Part shown: one piece after another, positions 6,559 through 10,322 of the stretch
Layout of the letters: each line of letters starts with the position of its first letter
How positions within the stretch are numbered: the first letter of the stretch is position 1
Assembly (NCBI GenBank): GCA_934615235.1
Contig: CAKTTL010000095.1
Coordinates: 1 to 10,322, forward strand
Length of the DNA stretch: 10,322 nt
Direction: 5' to 3'
DNA from: an uncultured Clostridia bacterium
Lineage (GTDB): Bacteria > Bacillota > Clostridia > Christensenellales > Aristaeellaceae
Notes under the pieces: generated by a model
Seen by the model: only the letters and a program-made list of their open reading frames with translations
Database searches by the model: none
Told to the model about the DNA's origin: nothing
Position numbers and translations under genes: made by a program

Positions 6559-7128
6559 GTGAAATGGATTCGCCGCGCGGGGCGCTGGATTCTGTTTGCC
6601 ATCGTGTTCGCGCTCTGCGCGGCGATGTTTTACCTGATCGCCATCATGGGCGACGGGGACGCGGATTCGGCCGCGCAAAGCGCGCCTGCGCTTGCGCCCG
6701 CCGCCGCGATGGAAAACGGCGCGGCCACGTTTGCCGCCGACGCGCTGGAGAGCGCGAAGGGCTACTCCGAAGCGCCCGTGATGACGCTCTCGTCCGGCTG
6801 GTATCTGACGGGCGGCGAGGTGCGGCAGTGGTCCGAGCGCGGCAGGGAGATGCGCGAGGTGCGCCTGCATTATACGCGCAACAACGGCACCGAGCAGGTC
6901 GACGTATCGACGATCACCCCGCGGGATTACCTTTACACGCTGCCGGATAACGGCTATCAGACGGCGCTGACCGAGGAATGTACGCTGCTGGGGCAGTCCG
7001 CCGTGATGATGACGCGCGAGGGCGCGACGCATATGCACGCGCTCTGGGGCGAGGCGGTATATCAGCTGGAGGGAAACGTCAGCGCCGAAACGCTGCGGGC
7101 GGCCGCGGGAGCGGCGGTAACGGAATAA
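6559..7128 (+). CDS. Membrane-anchored protein of unknown function
   Basis: Not recognised. The 189-residue product has a basic N-terminus (KWIRRAGR), one membrane segment at about residues 9-30 (WILFAIVFALCAAMFYLIAIM), an Ala/Pro-rich linker to about 55, and an extracytoplasmic domain of about 130 residues with a likely beta-rich core (EVRLHYTRNNGTEQVDVSTI, YLYTLPDNGYQTALTEECTLLG). No lipobox and no catalytic motif stand out. The GTG start at 6559 has GGAGG at 6546-6550, 8 nt upstream. It follows the dehydrogenase by 15 nt and shares its codon use, so both probably form one operon, yet a functional link is not evident. Confidence 0.8.
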   Translation: MKWIRRAGRWILFAIVFALCAAMFYLIAIMGDGDADSAAQSAPALAPAAAMENGAATFAADALESAKGYSEAPVMTLSSGWYLTGGEVRQWSERGREMREVRLHYTRNNGTEQVDVSTITPRDYLYTLPDNGYQTALTEECTLLGQSAVMMTREGATHMHALWGEAVYQLEGNVSAETLRAAAGAAVTE

Positions 7129-7142
7129 GAATAAGAAACGTT

Positions 7143-7192
7143 TTTGGGGGAAGGAACCTTCTTTCAGGAGAAAGAAGGTTCCTTCCCCCAAA
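7143..7192. repeat. Perfect 23-bp hairpin with AGGA loop
   Basis: Arms 7143-7165 and 7170-7192 are perfectly complementary, loop AGGA (7166-7169). The core CTTCTTTCAGGAGAAAGAAG is shared with the hairpin at 8888-8933, while the outer arms differ. It lies 14 nt after the stop codon of the unknown membrane protein. No T-run follows on either strand, so a classic intrinsic terminator is not supported, though such a stem may block 3' decay. A 16-nt palindrome, CTTTCTTCGAAGAAAG, follows at 7196-7211. Confidence 0.9.
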
Positions 7193-7210
7193 CCCCTTTC
7201 TTCGAAGAAA

Positions 7211-7236
7211 GCCGCTTGGGGCGCTGGCGGAAGGCC
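7211..7236 (+). repeat. Short direct repeat left of the GNAT gene
   Basis: GCCGCTTGGGGCGCTGGCGG and the bases after it match 7761-7786 at about 22 of 26 positions. The two copies bracket the acetyltransferase gene, 550 bp apart. Confidence 0.7.
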
Positions 7237-7264
7237 GGTATTTACGGGAGGAAATGGATGCGTT

Positions 7265-7744
7265 ATGGAAATTAGAAAGTATAATGACAGAGATGTTTCG
7301 GCGATGGTGCGCATCTGGAATGAAGTGGTGGAAGAAGGCGTTGCCTTTCCACAGCTGGATTTTCTCAATGAGGAAACCGGAAAAACATTTTTTGCCGTAC
7401 AGACCTATTGCGGCGTTGCCGAGGAGGACGGAAAGGTCGTCGGGCTGTATATCCTGCATCCGAACAACGTCGGTCGGTGCGGGCATATTGCGAATGCGAG
7501 CTATGCGATTGATTCGGAATGCCGCGGAAAACACATCGGAGAAAAGCTGGTCTCCGATTGCCTTGCGCAGGCAAAAAAGGCCGGGTTCAGGCTGATGCAG
7601 TTCAACGCGGTTGTTGAGAATAATATTCATGCCCGTCATCTGTATGAAAGGCTTGGATTTGTGCAGGCAGGGACGATTCCAAAAGGATTTTTGATGAAAG
7701 ACGGAACTTACCAGAATATCTGCCTGTATTACTATGAACTCTGA
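7265..7744 (+). CDS. GNAT-family N-acetyltransferase
   Basis: A 159-residue acetyl-CoA-dependent acyltransferase of the GNAT fold. The acetyl-CoA binding loop is CRGKHIGEKLV (family pattern R-x-x-G-x-G/A), preceded by the beta-strand NASYAIDSE and followed by the helix SDCLAQAKKAG; the C-terminal part has NNIHARHLYERLGF, the usual N...A...YE..GF motif, and ends in a Tyr-rich strand. Substrate unknown. ATG at 7265; GGGAGG at 7246-7251 is 13 nt upstream, longer than usual, and an out-of-frame ATG at 7254 lies between. GC is about 45%, against about 70% in the dehydrogenase gene, and the gene is bracketed by short direct repeats, which suggests a later arrival. No terminator or promoter is clear. 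Confidence 0.9.
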   Translation: MEIRKYNDRDVSAMVRIWNEVVEEGVAFPQLDFLNEETGKTFFAVQTYCGVAEEDGKVVGLYILHPNNVGRCGHIANASYAIDSECRGKHIGEKLVSDCLAQAKKAGFRLMQFNAVVENNIHARHLYERLGFVQAGTIPKGFLMKDGTYQNICLYYYEL

Positions 7745-7760
7745 AACCCCGGTTTCCTGC

Positions 7761-7786
7761 GCCGCTTTGGGCATTGGCGGAAAGCG
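7761..7786 (+). repeat. Short direct repeat right of the GNAT gene
   Basis: GCCGCTTTGGGCATTGGCGG and following bases match 7211-7236 at about 22 of 26 positions, in the same orientation, starting 17 nt after the acetyltransferase stop codon. Confidence 0.7.
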
Positions 7787-7801
7787 CCTGACGGCGGCGA
7801 A

Positions 7802-7880
7802 TATCTGGAAAGGCCGGGAATGAACCGGACGGAAAAATCCGCTCGTGCTGCCGCCTCTTCCTTTTTCAGATACCCCCTGG
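7802..7880 (+). repeat. Dispersed repeat, copy B, with upstream complementary arm
   Basis: 7821-7878 repeats 4974-5030. The conserved CTTTTTCAGATA (7861-7872) can pair along 12 contiguous bases with TATCTGGAAAGG (7802-7813), with two G.U pairs. Inside lie CCGG...CCGG and CGGA...TCCG mini-hairpins. It sits about 150 nt before the HTH gene. No clear promoter precedes it, so I cannot say whether it is a leader. The rest of 7745-8023 holds a small ACAGGC/GCCTGT hairpin and no supported gene. Confidence 0.7.
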
Positions 7881-8023
7881 AATGAATCAGATCGGGGCAG
7901 CGCCATATGCCCGTATGTGCAAAGTAAAACAGGCTTCGCTGCCTGTGGGGAACACATTCGCTGTTTGTGGGGAAGCTTTTTTGCGAAAAACATGCTACTC
8001 TTTTCTCCGGGAGGTATATAAAA

Positions 8024-8548
8024 ATGGATCAGGTGAAAATCGGAAAATTTATAGCCGTCCTGCGGAAAGAGAAAGGTATGACGCAGGAGCAGCTCGGAGC
8101 GAAGCTCGGTGTGACCAACAAAACCGTTTCTCGCTGGGAGAACGGCAACTATATGCCCGACGTCGAAATGCTGTCTCTATTGTCGAATGAATTGGACGTA
8201 AGCATCAACGAGCTTATAAGCGGTGAACGGCTCGCTGCGGGGGACTTCAGGGAAGCCGCAGACAAGAATCTTGTTACGGCGCTGAACAACAGCGTCTTTA
8301 CGCTGAAGGAAAAAATAGCGTTTTTCAAAGGGAAATGGCTGCGTGAACATATCGCGACGATCGTTCTGTGCGTCGCGGCGTGGATAGCGCTTATCATACT
8401 GCTTACGCTGAAAACACGCGGCAGCGATATCTTTTTGCTTCTGGGCGCAACTGGCGGACTGCTTGCCGTGCTTTTCTACGTGGTACTGTATAACCGCATG
8501 ATGGTGTATGTGGAAAAGCACGCATATCAGCCGGATTCAGACAAATGA
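8024..8548 (+). CDS. XRE/Cro-CI-type HTH regulator with C-terminal membrane segments
   Basis: A 174-residue protein. Residues 4-60 form a typical helix-turn-helix of the Cro/CI type: IGKFIAVLRKEKGMTQEQLG, then KLGVTNKTVSRWENGNYMPD, then ELDVSINELISGE. The C-terminal part has two hydrophobic segments (HIATIVLCVAAWIALIILLTL at about 112-132, split as HIATIVLCVAAW and IALIILLTL; DIFLLLGATGGLLAVLFYVV at about 138-158), so it is probably membrane-bound with a cytoplasmic DNA-binding head. This layout is common in gut Clostridia, with targets mostly unknown. ATG at 8024 has GGGAGG at 8009-8014, 9 nt upstream; a frame extension to 7967 would bury this SD. GC is low (about 45%), like the GNAT gene. 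No operator or autoregulatory site was identified. Confidence 0.9.
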   Translation: MDQVKIGKFIAVLRKEKGMTQEQLGAKLGVTNKTVSRWENGNYMPDVEMLSLLSNELDVSINELISGERLAAGDFREAADKNLVTALNNSVFTLKEKIAFFKGKWLREHIATIVLCVAAWIALIILLTLKTRGSDIFLLLGATGGLLAVLFYVVLYNRMMVYVEKHAYQPDSDK

Positions 8549-8563
8549 AGTGGGGGAACGAAG

Positions 8564-8659
8564 GGAACGAGGGGAACGTTGGGGCTCCGCCCCAAGCCCC
8601 GGCAGGAGGCAGTGCCTCCTGCACCTCCGCTTTTGAACGCGCCATGCGGCGCGTTCAAG
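8564..8659 (+). repeat. 96-bp direct repeat, copy 1 (three hairpins)
   Basis: Starts 15 nt after the HTH stop. It contains three hairpins: TTGGGGC/GCCCCAA (8579-8595), GCAGGAGGC/GCCTCCTGC (8602-8622) and TTGAACGCGCC/GGCGCGTTCAA (8633-8658). It matches copy 2 at 93 of 96 positions. The 37-bp spacer after it (8660-8696) holds no supported feature. Confidence 0.95.
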
Positions 8660-8696
8660 GGGGAGGCCACGTAAGAGAGCGACTTTTCCGAGAAGA

Positions 8697-8792
8697 GGAA
8701 CGAGGGGAACGTTGGGGCTCCGCCCCAAACCCCGGCAGGAGGCAGCGCCTCCTGCACCTCCGCTTTTGAACGCGCCGTGCGGCGCGTTCAAG
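8697..8792 (+). repeat. 96-bp direct repeat, copy 2 (three hairpins)
   Basis: Same length and order as copy 1, offset 133 bp. The three differences lie outside the stems: G/A in the linker after the first hairpin, T/C in the second loop and A/G in the third loop. No gene is supported in 8549-8959, which holds these repeats, a terminator and a large hairpin. Confidence 0.95.
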
Positions 8793-8814
8793 AAAATTAT
8801 GCGGGAAACAGCAA

Positions 8815-8859
8815 AATAACGCACACCGCCCGCCCCTCCCTTTGAGGGGCGGACGGCGT
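8815..8859 (-). terminator. Likely terminator of the ahcY-kinase unit
   Basis: On the minus strand arms 8859-8844 and 8838-8823 pair over 16 bp, including two G.U pairs that would be A.C mismatches on the plus strand, with loop AAAGG. It is followed by GCGTTATTTTG, a weak T-rich tract. It lies about 100 nt after the kinase stop, beyond the hairpin at 8888-8933. Confidence 0.6.
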
Positions 8860-8887
8860 AAAAGCGGCTTTCTTGGGGATGGGGGTG

Positions 8888-8933
8888 TGGGGGAAGGGGG
8901 CTTCTTTCAGGAGAAAGAAGCCCCCATCCCCCA
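8888..8933. repeat. Large hairpin with AGGA loop, second family member
   Basis: Arms 8888-8908 and 8913-8933 pair with one mismatch (A8895/A8926), loop AGGA. The core CTTCTTTCAGGAGAAAGAAG is identical to that of 7143-7192, but the arms further out are G5/C5 blocks rather than AAGGAACC/GGTTCCTT, with pairing kept. The flanking AAGCGGCTTTCTT (8863-8875) also occurs, on the other strand, beside the first copy. Confidence 0.88.
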
Positions 8934-8959
8934 CGAAAAAAACGTCTCCCCTCTCCCGC

Positions 8960-9493
8960 TCACACGCCTCTCTCGTTCTGAAACGCGATTTCCATTTGTT
9001 GGCGGAAGGCGTCGAGTTCGCGCTGGTTGCGGAGGATTGTTGTTTTGGGCGCATATTCGCGCGCGATGTCTGCGTTCCGCCTGCGCGCCCGGCGCGTGCG
9101 GCTGCCCCAGAGGACCCAGCGGATGAACTCCGCGTCGATTTTCTCGTTGCAGCCCTCGGCCATGCTTGCGCGGGAACGGCCTCTGTTTTCGAGATAACGC
9201 CGCAGCACGCGCCGCAGGCAGGTCAGACGGTTGAAGTTCATGAAAATAATCCGATCGGCCTGCTCCATGCGTTCCCTGTAGAACAGGTTCGTATAGTTGC
9301 CGTCGATCACCCAGTCGTCGTTTTTCATGAACGTCTCGACCATGCGCCTCTTTTCGTCCATCTCGCGCACCTGCCAGCCGGGCAGGAAATGCACCGTGTC
9401 CATATGCAGCACCGGCAGTTCGAGCTTTGCGCCCAGATCGTGCGCGAGGGTGGATTTTCCGCTGCCGCTGTAGCCGTATATCTGGATTTTCAT
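8960..9493 (-). CDS. Topology-modulation/adenylate-kinase-like P-loop protein
   Basis: A 177-residue P-loop nucleotide-binding protein of the family often annotated as DNA topology modulation protein (FlaR-related) or adenylate-kinase-like. Seen: Walker A GYSGSGKST at residues 7-15; LHMDTVHFLPGW (about 29-40); DDWVIDGNYTNLFYRERM; ADRIIFMNFNRLTCLRRVLRRYL; the MAEGCNEKIDAEFIRWVLW block; and the C-terminal basic helix RTRRARRR. Length is usual. The real substrate is not established for the family; a small nucleoside or nucleotide kinase is likely. ATG at 9493 has GAGGG 7 nt upstream, overlapping the stop codon of ahcY (TGAGGG), with a 10-nt gap, so the pair is probably one transcript. Family call is strong, function is not. 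Confidence 0.88.
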   Translation of the reverse strand: MKIQIYGYSGSGKSTLAHDLGAKLELPVLHMDTVHFLPGWQVREMDEKRRMVETFMKNDDWVIDGNYTNLFYRERMEQADRIIFMNFNRLTCLRRVLRRYLENRGRSRASMAEGCNEKIDAEFIRWVLWGSRTRRARRRNADIAREYAPKTTILRNQRELDAFRQQMEIAFQNERGV

Positions 9494-9503
9494 CGAACGG
9501 CCC

Positions 9504-10322
9504 TCACGCCCACGCGCCGAGGTATTTCTCCTGTTCGGCCGTCAGCGCGTCGATTTTCACGCCGACGGATTCCAGCTTCAGCGCCGCCACCTGCGCGTCA
9601 ATCCCGCGCGGCACGGCATAGGTTTTCTTTTCCAGCTCCGCGCCGTGCCGGACGATATATTCGGCGCAGAGCGCCTGCAGGGCGAAGCTCATATCCATGA
9701 TTTCCGCCGGATGCCCGTCGCCGCAGGCGAGATTGACCAGCCGCCCTTCGCCCAGCAGATAGACGGTCTTCCCGTTCGGGAGCACGAAGCCTTCGATGTT
9801 CGGACGGGCCGGGAACGAGCGCGCCGCGTACGCGCGCAGCGCGGCAGCGTCCACCTCCACGTCGAAATGTCCGGCGTTGGAGAGCACCGCGCCGTCCTTG
9901 AGCAGCGGGAAGTGCCGCGTCGTAATCACCTTCTCGCAGCCGGTCACGGTCACAAAGAAATCACCCAGCGGCGCGGCCTGCTCCATCGGGAGCACCGTAA
10001 AGCCGTCCATTACCGCCTCGATCGCCTTCACCGGATCGACCTCCGTCACGATCACGCGCGCGCCGAGTCCCTTCGCGCGCATCGCCGTGCCGCGGCCGCA
10101 CCAGCCGTATCCCGCGACGACGACCGTGCTGCCCGCGACAGTCAGATTCGTCGTGCGCAGAATGCCGTCCCAGACGCTCTGGCCGGTGCCGTAACGGTTG
10201 TCGAAGAGGTGCTTGCAGTCCGCATCGTTGACGAGCACCATCGGAAAATGCAGCTCGTTCGCGCGCTCGCGCGCCTTGAGGCGGATAACGCCCGTCGTCG
10301 TTTCCTCGCTGCCGCCCAGCAG
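9504..10322 (-). CDS. ahcY: Adenosylhomocysteinase (5' part beyond window edge)
   Basis: The C-terminal 272 residues of S-adenosyl-L-homocysteine hydrolase, which splits SAH to adenosine and homocysteine in the methyl cycle with bound NAD. The frame stays open to the edge, and the first visible residues GGSEETTTGVIRL are the family's conserved block, so the gene continues outside; an internal ATG at 10241 is not the start. Seen: FPMVLVNDADCKHLFDN with the catalytic K, D and N; the NAD-binding turn VAGYGWCGRGTA and the acidic VTEVDP after it; and NAGHFDVEVD with the conserved His. The C-terminus ends at TAEQEKYLGAWA, lacking the KPxxYRY-type tail of longer enzymes, as in short bacterial and archaeal forms. 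Followed after 10 nt by the P-loop gene. Confidence 0.95.
   Translation of the reverse strand: MLGGSEETTTGVIRLKARERANELHFPMVLVNDADCKHLFDNRYGTGQSVWDGILRTTNLTVAGSTVVVAGYGWCGRGTAMRAKGLGARVIVTEVDPVKAIEAVMDGFTVLPMEQAAPLGDFFVTVTGCEKVITTRHFPLLKDGAVLSNAGHFDVEVDAAALRAYAARSFPARPNIEGFVLPNGKTVYLLGEGRLVNLACGDGHPAEIMDMSFALQALCAEYIVRHGAELEKKTYAVPRGIDAQVAALKLESVGVKIDALTAEQEKYLGAWA

Noticed and set aside
7143..7192. Intrinsic terminator after the unknown membrane protein
   Set aside because: The stem is long and perfect, but followed by AACCCC on the plus strand and preceded by a form without a T-run on the minus strand, so it was listed as a repeat hairpin.
5017..7368. A 783-codon open frame on the minus strand across the dehydrogenase region
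   Set aside because: It lies antisense to two well-supported genes, its translation is rich in R, H and A as expected from a high-GC shadow frame, and it has no recognisable domain or SD.
7973..8001. Promoter for the HTH gene (TGCTACTCT as extended -10)
   Set aside because: The -10 is weak and no -35 lies at a suitable distance; TTGCGA at 7981 is only 9 nt away.

Overview
The window looks like a contig from a spore-forming, high-GC Clostridia-type Bacillota genome, probably a gut lineage. This rests on the BofA-family sporulation protein, the VanW-family envelope protein, Gram-positive style Shine-Dalgarno (SD) sites (GGAGG) and many hairpin-rich intergenic repeats. Taxonomy is inference only. 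The first 30 bases are pure C, which suggests a contig end. The right edge cuts a gene, so the ahcY reading frame is partial.

Layout. (1) 47-1465, minus: secreted beta-lactamase-fold serine hydrolase with a promoter that places transcription start at its ATG (predicted leaderless mRNA). (2) 1501-1749: hairpin repeat cluster. (3) 1750-4493, minus: a block with vanW-family gene, then a cytoplasmic five-bladed-propeller glycosidase (ATGA overlap), then an intrinsic terminator, then bofA, whose initiation region lies inside that terminator. (4) 4515-5049: a second cluster of the same repeats in inverted orientation, divergent promoters, and a leader of about 144 nt that can close on itself by a long helix. 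(5) 5050-7128, plus: mannitol dehydrogenase/mannonate oxidoreductase-family enzyme and an unknown membrane-anchored protein, 15 nt apart. (6) 7129-8023: a lower-GC GNAT acetyltransferase bracketed by short direct repeats, a large perfect hairpin, and a second copy of the element found in the leader. (7) 8024-8548, plus: HTH regulator with two membrane segments. (8) 8549-8959: a 96-bp direct repeat, a minus-strand terminator and another large hairpin. (9) 8960-10322, minus: adenosylhomocysteinase (partial) followed by a topology-modulation/adenylate-kinase-like P-loop protein.

The genes do not form one pathway. Themes are envelope/peptidoglycan (serine hydrolase, VanW), sugar metabolism (glycosidase, mannitol dehydrogenase family), sporulation (BofA) and the methyl cycle (AhcY). 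The intergenic DNA is the unusual part: at least four families of structured repeats, several with substitutions confined to loops or compensated in stems, and one copy forming nearly the whole 5' leader of the dehydrogenase gene. I saw no CRISPR array, rRNA, tRNA, transposase, phage gene or defence system.
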